From Bryobacteraceae bacterium (GTDB taxonomy: Bacteria; Acidobacteriota; Terriglobia; Bryobacterales; Bryobacteraceae): DNA of 64,000 nucleotides. The stretch covers positions 1 to 64,000 of the forward strand of contig JAIEPW010000028.1 in NCBI GenBank assembly GCA_019748195.1, in the 5' to 3' direction. The position numbers and the translations under genes were made by a program. How positions within the stretch are numbered: the stretch's first letter is position 1; every line of letters begins with the position of its first letter. The notes beneath the pieces are model-generated. The model made no database searches and was not told the DNA's origin. It saw only the letters and a list, made by a program, of their open reading frames with translations. Positions 53,814 through 62,432 of this stretch are shown piece after piece.

Positions 53814-54269
53814 ATGTTCTTCCGCAGCGTGAAAGCCGCCAAGGTTCTATTTCCGGAGAGGCTGGATCAACTCCGGCAGGCCGGCTTCCAGGTAGCGCCG
53901 GCGAGCGCGGGCCGCGCGCGCGTGTCCAAGGGCAACTGCGCCGCCATCATCGAGGACGCCGGCGACAAAGTCAAGGTCGGCAAGTCGGGCGTGCTGGTGA
54001 ACGGTGAACTCGCGCACCTGGTCAGCGGCGGATATCAGATGTTCCTGCGGACGGAATCGGGTAAGATGACGCCCGCGGTGGCGGAGCAACTAAAGGCGAT
54101 TCATGCCTTCGACGAGGACCTGCGGGATATCATCGGCGATATCAGCTTCTACAACGAGGGTCTGGGAACCACCAGCGAGGAACACCTGTATGACCGGGTG
54201 GTCGCCCGGGACAAGGGTGTCCCGCCGCGTCCCTGGGAGTTGAAGGGCAAGGCGTCGTTGAAGAACTAG
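53814..54269 (+). CDS. Hypothetical protein (151 aa)
   Basis: Not recognised. Soluble, no signal peptide; N-terminal FFRSVKAAKVLFPERLDQLRQ is helical, then a beta-rich middle (VKVGKSGVLVNGELAHLVSGGY), and a C-terminal half with EDLRDIIGD and RVVARDKGVPPRPWELKGK. Preferred ATG 53814 has a GGAG 3 nt upstream (ATG 53805 would add three residues). Stops share a CTAG with the convergent coiled-coil gene. No function proposed. Confidence 0.65.
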   Translation: MFFRSVKAAKVLFPERLDQLRQAGFQVAPASAGRARVSKGNCAAIIEDAGDKVKVGKSGVLVNGELAHLVSGGYQMFLRTESGKMTPAVAEQLKAIHAFDEDLRDIIGDISFYNEGLGTTSEEHLYDRVVARDKGVPPRPWELKGKASLKN

Positions 54270-54598
54270 TCGAAGCAAAGGCGGGCAGCGAGGCTTTCCA
54301 GGCGGCGGCCCAACCGTTCGCCCGCGGCTTCCAGCCGTTCCCCCATGTGCTCCAGCCGTTCCCCGGCGCGCTCCAATTGATGGCCCGCGGACTGCATCTT
54401 CTCTTCCAGCCGGCGGCCTTTCTGCTCCAGCCGCCGCTCCAGAACCTCGGCTTTGCGGCTCAGCCGCTCGGCGTTCTGTTCGAACTTTTCCGATTGCCGC
54501 TCCAGCTTCTGCTGCAGGCGGCACCAGCGGTCCTCAGAAAAGCCATCGCTGAATGCGAAGGCGAGTGCAATCAGGAACCCGGCAAGCAAAGTCTTCAT
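54266..54598 (-). CDS. Exported coiled-coil protein (110 aa)
   Basis: Signal peptide KTLLAGFLIALAFAFSDG, then an almost continuous run of heptad-like Leu/Glu/Arg repeats (RLQQKLERQSEKFEQNAERL, RRLEEKMQSAGHQLERAGER), a predicted long coiled coil. ATG at 54598. Likely a periplasmic or surface-anchored filament or spacer. It overlaps the convergent gene by 4 nt at the stop codons and precedes the TPR lipoprotein gene on the same strand. Confidence 0.65.
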   Translation of the reverse strand: MKTLLAGFLIALAFAFSDGFSEDRWCRLQQKLERQSEKFEQNAERLSRKAEVLERRLEQKGRRLEEKMQSAGHQLERAGERLEHMGERLEAAGERLGRRLESLAARLCFD

Positions 54599-54633
54599 AC
54601 AGGTACCTATCAGACGGAAATACGAGGGCGGAA

Positions 54634-56421
54634 TTACTTCGGTTCCACGAAAACGGAGGGGCTGTCGCCCTGGGCGGCCGCGACTCGCTTCCGCGCCGCC
54701 TCGTCCCCCAGCGCCGCCGCGCGGACGCCGAGGAAGCGGGGATAGATGGAGAAACCCACGCTGTCGTCGCCTCCGGAGGCCGGAATCGGGTAAAGCTGGA
54801 CCAGCTTCGCCGCTTCCGCCCTCTGTCCGGTTTGCAACAGGCACCAGGCATACAGCGTGCGGGCTAATCCGTCGGCTCCAGGTGGCGTCCGCTCGTATAG
54901 TTTCTTATAGATAGGGAGGGCTTTGGCGAATTCTCCGGCGACGATCGCCGCCGCGCCCTCCACCAGATCCTGGCCCTGGCCGCCGCGGAAGAACGTACCG
55001 GGGTCAACCTCCGGTTCGGTGAGGATTCGCGCCACCAGGGCGATGCCCTTGATCGGGGGCGCCTGCGCGTTCTTGATTGCGCCGGCCGCGGCGAGCCGGG
55101 CTGCTTCCTTTTGCCCCGTTTCCAGAAGCCAGAAGGTGAGCTGGGCTCCGGCGACGGCCGCGATGTCTCCCGTTCCCTCGCTCATCGCCCGCAGGCGAGC
55201 CATCGCCTGCTTGCGTTTACCTTGAAGGAATTCCCACTCCGCGGTTTGCATCTCCCGGCGGGGGTCGCGAGCCTTGCCGCGCGCCTCCAGATGTTGCTGG
55301 AAGAGGCGGTCCGCGCCCGCCGAGTCGCCGGTCATCCACCGCGCCAGCGCCGCCTTGCGCAGCGACGCGCCCCCCAGGAAGGCAGGATTCGCCTTGTGGC
55401 ATTCCAGGAAGAACTTCTCTGCGTCGGCGAACCGGCCGTGATAGAAATGGACCTCCCCGAGCGAATCGAGGGCATTGGCCTCCTGCCCCGGCTGCTTGCG
55501 GTATCGCCCCAGTTCTTCGGCGGCCTGATGGAGATCGCCGGCGAAGGCGAGCGCGTAGCCGAGCGAATTCCGCGCCGCGCTGTCGGCCGGATCCGCTTCC
55601 AGCACTCTCCGGAAGAGCGCGATCGCCTCGGGAAAGCGGCGGGCGCTTTGTTCGAGTTCGCCCAGGGTGCGGGCGGCGGCGAGGTCGGCTGGAGAAGCGG
55701 CCACCACTTGCGATAGCGCCTTCCGGCGGGCGCCGGCATCGCCCCGGAGCTCCGCCAGGATCAGGTCCACGCGAGCCCGGTCGCTCTGCGGGGCGAGTTT
55801 CTGCCGTCCGGCGGCGGAGGCAAGAACTCGCTGCGCGCCCTCGCGGTCGCCGCCGGATAACAGAAGCTGCGCCCATCCGAGATACGCCTGGGCAAAGTCC
55901 GGGTCCGCGGCGGCGGCGCGCTCGAATGCCGCCGCGCTCTCTTCGCGGGTGCGTGCCGTCTGCGCCAGACCCCATTCCCGGATCGCCGCCGCGTCGCGGG
56001 TGGGCGATGCGGCGGCATCCGGTGCGATCAGGCGCGCCATCTGTTCCAAGCCCCCGGCCGGATCCTCCGGATTCACCGCGATGACACGGGGATCGTCCAG
56101 CCGGTGTGACGCCAGGTCTTCCCTCTGAAAGTGGATTTCCGCGCCCGCACCTGCTCTCTGGTACCAGGCGTGAAGCACCTGGGAGGCTTTCAGGGAGTAG
56201 GCATCGCGGATGGCGGCGACGCGAACGGGGGACACGGCTTTCGATGCGGTCAACTGGCTGGCAAGCACGCCGGCGCCGGCGTTCTCCATCCAATCGAGCG
56301 AAGCGTCGCCGGACAGGTTCTCAAACGGAAGCACGGCAAGGCGAACGGTGGCGGGGGAACCGGCCTGGCGCGCGCAACCCGCGAACGCGAGCACGGCGAT
56401 AACAAAGGCTGGAAGGCGCAT
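54634..56421 (-). CDS. TPR-repeat lipoprotein (595 aa)
   Basis: Lipoprotein signal with lipobox AFAGC (Cys about residue 16). The region VRLAVLPFENLSGDASLDWM resembles the start of FlgO/adenylate-cyclase-type TPR proteins; from about residue 150 on it is helical with TPR units such as FEAAAAADPDFAQAYLGWAQLLLSGGD, RVLEADPADSAARNSLGYALAFAGD and EVHFYHGRFADAEKFFLECHKANPA. ATG 56421 is used; a preceding TTG is less likely. Probably membrane-anchored in the periplasm or outer membrane, role unknown. Confidence 0.78.
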   Translation of the reverse strand: MRLPAFVIAVLAFAGCARQAGSPATVRLAVLPFENLSGDASLDWMENAGAGVLASQLTASKAVSPVRVAAIRDAYSLKASQVLHAWYQRAGAGAEIHFQREDLASHRLDDPRVIAVNPEDPAGGLEQMARLIAPDAAASPTRDAAAIREWGLAQTARTREESAAAFERAAAADPDFAQAYLGWAQLLLSGGDREGAQRVLASAAGRQKLAPQSDRARVDLILAELRGDAGARRKALSQVVAASPADLAAARTLGELEQSARRFPEAIALFRRVLEADPADSAARNSLGYALAFAGDLHQAAEELGRYRKQPGQEANALDSLGEVHFYHGRFADAEKFFLECHKANPAFLGGASLRKAALARWMTGDSAGADRLFQQHLEARGKARDPRREMQTAEWEFLQGKRKQAMARLRAMSEGTGDIAAVAGAQLTFWLLETGQKEAARLAAAGAIKNAQAPPIKGIALVARILTEPEVDPGTFFRGGQGQDLVEGAAAIVAGEFAKALPIYKKLYERTPPGADGLARTLYAWCLLQTGQRAEAAKLVQLYPIPASGGDDSVGFSIYPRFLGVRAAALGDEAARKRVAAAQGDSPSVFVEPK

Positions 56422-56460
56422 CAACCTTCAGTCTACAGCGTCGATTTCCGCTTGACTTGC

Positions 56461-57285
56461 CTACAGCACCTTGGCTTCGATTTTCAGGATCTCCTGAAAC
56501 TCGGGCAGGTCCTTAACCTGGGCAAACTCGGAGTCCGTCAGGAACTTCTGACGGTCCTTGAAGCCTTCCTCGATGGCCTTGCGCACGTACATGAGAGCCC
56601 GTTCCGTGTTTCCGTTCTTGGCGTACAGTTTCGCCAGGTGGTAGTGAAACGTAGCGCGCTCGGTGACGCTGCGCTCCTGCAGCATGACGCCGTGCGTGTT
56701 GCGATGCTCAAAGATATCGGGATCGATCTCCATGGCCTTGGTGTAGCATTCCATGGCTTCCTTGTACTTCTTGCGGGCAAAGTGCGCGGTGCCGAGGTTG
56801 GAGAGAATCGACGCGGAGTTCGGCGCGATTTCGAGCGCCTTGTTGTAGGTGGAGATGGCCCGGCGATAGCGCTTCTGCCCGTAATGAACCGTGCCGAGGT
56901 TGTTGAGCGCCTCGGCGTACTTGGGGTTCAGCTTGACGGCGCGCTCGTAATACTTCTTGGCGGTATCGAGGTCGAGCATCTGGTGATATCCGATGCCGGT
57001 CTTGTTGACGATGACGGCGGAACTGCCGGGAATGCCGCGGTAGACCTCGATGGCTTCGCGGTAGTTCTTGCGAGCCATCAGGATGTCGCCGCGCATCTCG
57101 GGAGTGATGGCCTTCGAAGGATCCACCGCGGTTGCCGGGCGGGCGAGACCCTGATCTCCCCGCGAGGAAGCGGTGATGGCGGGAGACTGCTGAGGGGCGC
57201 TTTGCGCGAACAGGCTTGCCGTGCAACATCCCAGGACGAGAATGCCGTGTTGACGGGTAAAGCGACAGGTGAGAGGCAGAAGCAT
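56461..57285 (-). CDS. Exported TPR protein (274 aa)
   Basis: Signal-like N-terminus with LTCRFTRQHGILVLGCCTASLFAQ. Five or more TPR units follow from about residue 75, e.g. ARKNYREAIEVYRGI, TAKKYYERAVKLNPKYAEAL, RYRRAISTYNKALEIAPN and KYKEAMECYTKAMEIDPD. Start ATG 57285 has AAAAGGAGG at spacing 7. It sits between the PBP and the TPR lipoprotein on the same strand and could share their transcript. Confidence 0.8.
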   Translation of the reverse strand: MLLPLTCRFTRQHGILVLGCCTASLFAQSAPQQSPAITASSRGDQGLARPATAVDPSKAITPEMRGDILMARKNYREAIEVYRGIPGSSAVIVNKTGIGYHQMLDLDTAKKYYERAVKLNPKYAEALNNLGTVHYGQKRYRRAISTYNKALEIAPNSASILSNLGTAHFARKKYKEAMECYTKAMEIDPDIFEHRNTHGVMLQERSVTERATFHYHLAKLYAKNGNTERALMYVRKAIEEGFKDRQKFLTDSEFAQVKDLPEFQEILKIEAKVL

Positions 57286-57314
57286 GAACGGGCCTCCTTT
57301 TGCCGAATAGTTTA

Positions 57315-59867
57315 TCACTTCAGCATATCGCGCAAGCGGCCGAAAAAGCCCTTCTGCCGGGACTTATCGGCCGGTTTCGGGGGTGAACCGGGCTCCACGG
57401 GGATGACTGCCACTTTCCGGTCCTGACGGGAAGACGCCGTCTGCGGGCCGGAGCCGCCGCTTACCTGGGCGGGTTCCGGGTCCTTCACCGGGTCCCATCC
57501 GGCGATCTGAGTGCGTCCCGACCCGCCGCAAAGCTCCAGCGGCTGCGTTCCGGCGATGAAGACTTCGGTCTTTTGGCCGGAGCAGCTTGGCGACGCCAGA
57601 AGTCCCGACACGGGATCAATATCCGCCGTGACAATCCCATCCGGCGGCTGGAAGCCGGAGACATTGCGATACGTGCGCCGCTGGTGGGCGCGCTTCATGA
57701 ACTCCGTCCAGACCGGCAGGGCGGACTTGGCGCCCTCCAGCTTGATGTCGGCGTTGTCGTCAAAGCCGACCCAGACGACGCAGATCAGCCGCGAGGTGAA
57801 ACCGGCGAACCAGCCGTCGCGGGAGGATCCGGTTTTGCCGGCGGCGGGCTGCCAGAAGCCCCGGGCGCGCGCGCCCGCTCCGGTGCCGGATCGCATGACC
57901 TCTTCCATCAGATTCGTCACCAGGTAGGCGACCCGGGGATCCAGCACCCGTTTCTTCTGAGGCTGATTGGTGTAAATGATGGCGCCGGACTCATCCCGGA
58001 TGCTGGCGATATGCGCCGGCTTGAGCGCCGTGCCGTATGTCGAGAAGACGGTGTAGGCGCCGGCGACCTCCAGCGGCGTGGTGACATACGCTCCCAGCGC
58101 CACCGCCGGGGTCCCGCGCACTTCCATGTTCATTCCGGCGTCGCGAGCCAGTTGCGCCACGCGGCGGTATCCCACCTTCTCGGCCAGCTTCACGGTGGGT
58201 ACATTCAACGACTTGGCAAGCGCCTGCCGCACCGTTACGGGACCGTTGTACTGATCGCCGAAGTTTTCCGGTTCATACGGCTTGCCGTCGTAGAAGAACG
58301 TAGTGGGCTGGTCGGTAATGCGGGTGATGGGCGTGATGGCTTCATGGGAGCCGCCGACGCCGCTCGCCAATGCCGCGGCATACACGAACGGCTTGAACGC
58401 GCTGCCCGGCTGGCGCCGCGCCAGCGTGCGGTTCAACTGGCTCTTGCCGTAATCGCGGCCGCCCACCAGCGCCTTCACCTCGCCGGTCTGGGCGTCGAGG
58501 GCTACCAGGGCCGCCTGCACCGCCGGCACCGTGGCGCCGTAGCCCTTGAACTTCCGCGCCATTTGCTTGTCTACTTCCTCCATGCCCGCCTTCATGGCAG
58601 CCACGGCGTCGCGCTGCAGATCGAGATCGAGCGTGGTGTAGACCCGATAGGAGTGAGCCTGGAAATCGCGATCCTGGAACGTCTGCTGCAGGAACTCGTT
58701 GGCCATATCCACGTAGTAGGGGGCTTCGTTGTTCCCCTCCGCGCTTTCGCTCGATACGCTGAGCGGAGCGGCCATCGCCGACGTCATTTCGGAGGTGTTC
58801 AAGAACCCGGCCTCATTCATCATTTTCAGCACCTGGTTCCTGCGGGAGCGCGCCCGGTCCGGGTGCCGGAACGGGTTGCGATTGATCGGCGATTGAATCA
58901 GCCCGGCGATCAAAGCCGCCTCCGGCAGCGTGACGCGATTCAGGTCCTTGCCCAGGTAGACGTTGGCCGCTTCGGCAAAGCCGTGAATGGAGAAGGTCCC
59001 GTGATGGCCGAGATAGATGGTGTTGGCGTAATGCTCGAAGATCTGCTCCTTGCTCAGCTTCTGCTCCAGGTGCAAGGTGATCAGGGCCTCGGGGATCTTG
59101 CGGCGCCAGGAACGTTCGTTCGTCAGCCAGATGGACCGGGCGAGCTGCATCGACAGCGTGGAGGCGCCCTGATTATTGCCGCGATTCTTCAGGTCGACGT
59201 AGATGGCGCGAAGAATCCCGATGGGATCGAAGCCGGCATGCGCGAAGAATCGCTTGTCCTCGGCCGCCAGGGCGGCGTCCACCATCACCTTGGGAATGTC
59301 CTGGAACTTCACCAGACGGCGCTTCTCGCGTTTGCGGTCGAACAGATTGGTGATCAACTCCGGCTCCAGCCGGTATTGGGTGCGGGGAGCGTTATCGCGC
59401 AGGGAGATGATCTCGCTGAGCCGCCCGTTGTCCACCTTCAGGACGGCGGGCTCGCTTTCGAACCCGTCCGGACCCGGGTACACGTCAATGCCGTCGTTGC
59501 GGACGAAGTACCAGCCCATGCGGTTGTTCCGCGACTCGGAGTATCCGCACCGGCGCAGATAATTGGAGATCTCGCCGACGGAGGTCTCCTCGCCGATCAT
59601 CAGCGGCCGGGGGGCGCTGAACAGACGCGACGCGTTCCCATATGGGCCAGCCGCCAGCTTCTCGTCGATCAGCCGGGAGTATTTGGTGTAAAAGTAAGCG
59701 AACATCGAGACGGACACCAGTCCGCCCGCCGCCAACAGGATCACCAGGATCCGGCCGTACCGGTTGCCCCAGATCCGGCCGGCCAGTTTTCCAGCTCGGG
59801 AGGAGGAAGCAGGACGCTTACTTCTTGGTGTTTTGGAAGGACTCGAGTTCGGTCCAGATGTCTTCAT
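57315..59867 (-). CDS. Bifunctional penicillin-binding protein (PBP1-type transglycosylase/transpeptidase)
   Basis: 850 aa. Cytoplasmic basic tail, one membrane helix (ILVILLAAGGLVSVSMFAYF), then a UB2H-like stretch as in PBP1b, transglycosylase motif AAEDKRFFAHAGFD near residue 210 (catalytic Glu in AAED), RGASTLSMQLARSIW, then transpeptidase motifs RQPGSAFKPFVY (Ser-x-x-Lys) near 475, SLNVP near 545 and AGKTGSSRDGWFAG near 680. Cross-links and polymerises peptidoglycan. Its start overlaps the end of the upstream small gene by 50 nt; the C-terminal tail is Pro/Ser-rich. Confidence 0.92.
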   Translation of the reverse strand: MKTSGPNSSPSKTPRSKRPASSSRAGKLAGRIWGNRYGRILVILLAAGGLVSVSMFAYFYTKYSRLIDEKLAAGPYGNASRLFSAPRPLMIGEETSVGEISNYLRRCGYSESRNNRMGWYFVRNDGIDVYPGPDGFESEPAVLKVDNGRLSEIISLRDNAPRTQYRLEPELITNLFDRKREKRRLVKFQDIPKVMVDAALAAEDKRFFAHAGFDPIGILRAIYVDLKNRGNNQGASTLSMQLARSIWLTNERSWRRKIPEALITLHLEQKLSKEQIFEHYANTIYLGHHGTFSIHGFAEAANVYLGKDLNRVTLPEAALIAGLIQSPINRNPFRHPDRARSRRNQVLKMMNEAGFLNTSEMTSAMAAPLSVSSESAEGNNEAPYYVDMANEFLQQTFQDRDFQAHSYRVYTTLDLDLQRDAVAAMKAGMEEVDKQMARKFKGYGATVPAVQAALVALDAQTGEVKALVGGRDYGKSQLNRTLARRQPGSAFKPFVYAAALASGVGGSHEAITPITRITDQPTTFFYDGKPYEPENFGDQYNGPVTVRQALAKSLNVPTVKLAEKVGYRRVAQLARDAGMNMEVRGTPAVALGAYVTTPLEVAGAYTVFSTYGTALKPAHIASIRDESGAIIYTNQPQKKRVLDPRVAYLVTNLMEEVMRSGTGAGARARGFWQPAAGKTGSSRDGWFAGFTSRLICVVWVGFDDNADIKLEGAKSALPVWTEFMKRAHQRRTYRNVSGFQPPDGIVTADIDPVSGLLASPSCSGQKTEVFIAGTQPLELCGGSGRTQIAGWDPVKDPEPAQVSGGSGPQTASSRQDRKVAVIPVEPGSPPKPADKSRQKGFFGRLRDMLK

Positions 59868-60258
59868 GAGGCTCCCAGTCCGGCTCCTGCCGGCCCGTGA
59901 TCTGCAGTTCCGCCACCTTCAGGGTGCCATGTCCGTAAAGGCAAATATATTCAGTGCTTGGGGGACCCAGCAGCACGTGCGTCCAGGAGCCGCGAACCAC
60001 CGGCATGCGCAGACGCCGCAGACAGGTGCGGCAGCGATAGCGCTGGTCCCAGACGATCAGATAGAGCAAGCCGGCCGCGAACAGCCAGTACAGCAGGACG
60101 ACCACGGTATATCCCAGGTCGTATCCGAACGGTTGAGCCGGAACGTGCATCATGAACGGCTGCGGGTCCGGCAACGCCGCCCCGAGGATGCGGCCAATCA
60201 CCCACATCACGCCGTAACCAAGGGCGAGCTTGCCGAGGAGGAACCCCCAGTACTTCAT
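59818..60258 (-). CDS. Small membrane protein with zinc-ribbon-like CxxC
   Basis: 146 aa, two predicted membrane helices (YWGFLLGKLALGYGVMWVIGR and YTVVVLLYWLFAAGLLYLIVW), followed by RYRCRTCLRRLRM (CxxC) and a soluble C-terminal tail with acidic residues. Start ATG 60258. It overlaps PBP1 by 50 nt at its 3' end, so expression may be linked. No family assigned. Confidence 0.65.
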   Translation of the reverse strand: MKYWGFLLGKLALGYGVMWVIGRILGAALPDPQPFMMHVPAQPFGYDLGYTVVVLLYWLFAAGLLYLIVWDQRYRCRTCLRRLRMPVVRGSWTHVLLGPPSTEYICLYGHGTLKVAELQITGRQEPDWEPHEDIWTELESFQNTKK

Positions 60259-60399
60259 AGCTAGTAAGACTCCCTTTGAAGTCTCCAGGTTCCCCCTTCG
60301 GTAATAGTGTGGCACAACCGGAGGTTACGCCAACTGGCTTGACAGAATAAGACACGCCTGGGCCTGGAAGCCGCGCGGCCGGAGGATGCAATCCACCAC

Positions 60400-60747
60400 G
60401 TGGACGAGGGCTTGACCTACGCCTCGGTGGAAAGCCTGGCCCGGCTGCTCGAAATCTCGGCTTCGCGGCTGGCGCAGGCGCTGGGGATTCCGGAGCGGAC
60501 GCTGGTTCGGCGCAAGGCGGCGGGAAGGTTTTCAAGCGAAGAAAGCGAGAAACTGTTGCGGCTGGCGCTGCGATTCGAGGAAGCCGTGGGGTTGTTTCAG
60601 GGTGACACCACGGCGGCGGCACGTTGGATGGCGACGCCGGCGCCGGCGCTTTCCGGCCATTCCCCGCTCGAATACTGCCGGACGGAGATCGGCGGCAGGG
60701 AAGTAGAGAGCCTGATCGGACGGCTGGAGCACGGGGTTTTCTCGTAA
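60400..60747 (+). CDS. MbcA/ParS/Xre-type antitoxin (DUF2384) of a RES system
   Basis: 115 aa from a GTG at 60400. LLEISASRLAQALGIPERTL is the helix-turn-helix-like part and RWMATPAPALSGHSPLEYC...EVESLIGRLEHGVFS the DUF2384 toxin-binding domain. Family-like residues (RLGLEAARPEDAIHHVDEGL) continue upstream to a stop at 60340, without ATG, GTG or TTG, so the true N-terminus may be CTG or the start decayed. The toxin gene overlaps its stop by one base. Confidence 0.78.
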   Translation: MDEGLTYASVESLARLLEISASRLAQALGIPERTLVRRKAAGRFSSEESEKLLRLALRFEEAVGLFQGDTTAAARWMATPAPALSGHSPLEYCRTEIGGREVESLIGRLEHGVFS

Positions 60748-61127
60748 TGCCCGCCGCCTGGCGAATTGTCAAGCGGAAGCACAGCCAGACGGCATTCAGC
60801 GGGGAGGGGGCGCGGCGATTCGGAGGGCGCTGGAACTCGATCGGCGTGCCCGTGGTGTATACGGCGGGTTCGATATCGCTGGCTGCGCCGGAACTGCTGG
60901 TGCATCTGCGGGCGCCGGAACTGCTGCGGAACTACGTGGTCTTTCCGGTGGAGTTTGAAGATTCCCTGGTAAGCAGCTCGCGGCGCGGGGCGATCTCGCG
61001 GGACGGGCTGCAGGGTCCGGCAACGCTGGAAACGCGGGCGGTGGGGAACGCCTGGGCGGCGTCCGGGAGGTCGGCGGTGTTGCGGGTGCCGAGCGCGGTG
61101 GTCGCCTCGGAGTGGAACTTCCGGGGG

Positions 61128-61156
61128 ATCGGTGCCTGGTGGTGCCAGGCACCGAT
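61128..61156. repeat. Palindromic repeat 3
   Basis: ATCGGTGCCTGG - TGGTG - CCAGGCACCGAT: perfect 12-bp arms and a 5-nt spacer. Confidence 0.78.
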
Positions 61157-61459
61157 GGCTGGGCGACCAAAGGCGGAAGTGGCTTTATCGCAAGGCGGTT
61201 ACCCTGTTGAAAACGGCTCCCGGAAAAGTACCCCTGTTCGGACTTCCCCGGTTTCCGGCGACGGGTTTTTCGAGCCAGATCCAGATGTAAGTATAGGGAA
61301 GCGTTGGTCTTCCAGCGCTTCGGGGCGACAGGCGCGACGCAGGCATGGCATACGGCCGGAAAAGTGGGGGGAGTTGGCCCTAACGCTCTTCTCGGAGCGC
61401 GGAAATCTGTTAATAAGTTCTAATAGCTCATATGCTTACCGGAGATCCCGGCGAGCGGC

Positions 61460-61482
61460 GGCGCCAGGTGGTGCCTGGCGCC
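61460..61482. repeat. Palindromic repeat 4
   Basis: GGCGCCAGG - TGGTG - CCTGGCGCC: perfect 9-bp arms, same spacer TGGTG. It is the other end of copy B. Confidence 0.72.
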
Positions 61483-61523
61483 GGTGCTAACCTGGCAGCG
61501 ATGCTAGCGGAACAAGGCGCCCG

Positions 61524-62432
61524 TCAGCGGAACAGATTGCGCAGCAGGAACAGGACGTTCGCGGGCCGCTCCGCAAGGCGGCGCATGAAGTACGGATACC
61601 ACGCTGTCCCATACGGGACGTAAAGCCGCATGCGATAGCCGTCCTTCACCAATTTCGATTGCAGGTCCCTGCGGATCCCATACAACATTTGGAACTCGAA
61701 GCGATCCGCCTCGATCCGCTTCTCCCGCGCAAAGCGGAGGCACTCGGCGATCATGGCCTCATCATGCGTCGCGATCGCGGGGTAGGTTCCGTGTTCCAGC
61801 AGAGTGCGCATCAGCGCGACGTAGTTGCGATCCACTCCCGCCTTGTCGGGGATGGCGACGGATGCCGGTTCGTCGTAAGCGCCCTTGCACAAGCGCACCG
61901 GGATACGGGCGGCGTTCAACGCATCGATGTCCCCGGCGCTGCGGTGGAGGTACGCCTGGATCACGGCGCGGACATTGCCGAACTCCTGGTGCATGTCGCG
62001 GACAATCTCCAAGGTCCGGTCCGTGTACTCGGTGGACTCCATGTCGATCTCCACGCGGTTGTTGTGACCGCTGGCGCGTTCGGCGAGCGCGCGGACATTG
62101 CTCCGGCACAACCCGGTGGACAGATCGAGACCGAACTGGGTCAGCTTGATCGATACCGTGGACGGGAGCGCGGCTTTCGCGATCTGATCCAGGGCCGCCA
62201 GGTAGGCGTCGCGCGACTGTGCCGCTTCCGCCTCTGAACTGACGTTCTCGCCCAAGTGATCGAGCGTGGCCAGGATCTTTTCCTGATGCAGCTTGCGGCA
62301 GACGTTCACCCCGTCCTCGATGGTCTCGCCGGCCACGAAGCGGCGGGTGAGGTTGCGCGCCAGCGACGACGTCTCCATCCAGGAACGCAGCTTGCGCTGT
62401 TGCGAGAGGTGCAGGAAGAATGCGCGAGTCAT
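61524..62432 (-). CDS. Proline dehydrogenase
   Basis: 302 aa, single-function PutA/ProDH family: FAD-dependent oxidation of proline to pyrroline-5-carboxylate at the membrane. Motifs: STVSIKLTQFGLDLS near residue 90, VEIDMESTEYTDRTLEIV near 125, IPVRLCKGAYDEPASVAIP near 175 and YVPYGTAWYPYFMRRLAERP near 275. Length equals the family core. Its ATG overlaps the RmuC stop (ATGA), so it is translationally coupled to rmuC. Convergent with the broken RES gene. Confidence 0.9.
   Translation of the reverse strand: MTRAFFLHLSQQRKLRSWMETSSLARNLTRRFVAGETIEDGVNVCRKLHQEKILATLDHLGENVSSEAEAAQSRDAYLAALDQIAKAALPSTVSIKLTQFGLDLSTGLCRSNVRALAERASGHNNRVEIDMESTEYTDRTLEIVRDMHQEFGNVRAVIQAYLHRSAGDIDALNAARIPVRLCKGAYDEPASVAIPDKAGVDRNYVALMRTLLEHGTYPAIATHDEAMIAECLRFAREKRIEADRFEFQMLYGIRRDLQSKLVKDGYRMRLYVPYGTAWYPYFMRRLAERPANVLFLLRNLFR

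Larger units (their letters stand above)
61128..61482 (+). repeat. Repeat element copy B (355 bp, palindromic ends)
   Basis: Bounded by palindromes 61128-61156 and 61460-61482. Boxes CCGGAAAAGTACCCCTGTTC at about 61220-61239 and CCGGAAAAGTGGGGGGAGTTGG at about 61356-61377, in the same order as copy A but on the opposite strand; box-to-box and box-to-palindrome distances (about 70, 130, 80 nt) agree between the copies. Located in the RES toxin gene. Confidence 0.68.
60747..61490 (+). pseudogene. RES-domain toxin gene interrupted by repeat element B
   Basis: From ATG 60747: IVKRKHSQTAFSGEGARRFGGRWNS, VVYTAGSISLAAPELLVHL and VLRVPSAVVASEWNF are the RES motifs (Arg of GRWN, Tyr, Glu of PELL, Ser of VPSAV), so the NAD+-consuming RES core is present to about 61123. 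After WNF the usual tail (NP/HP...) is missing and the frame reads through repeat element B, with a chance tail of about 120 residues to 61490. The toxin is probably inactive or altered. Confidence 0.72.

Noticed and set aside
61157-61459. Complete IS21-like insertion sequence inside copy B
   Set aside because: No transposase frame and the segment is too short; only short GAAAAG boxes recall transposon ends.
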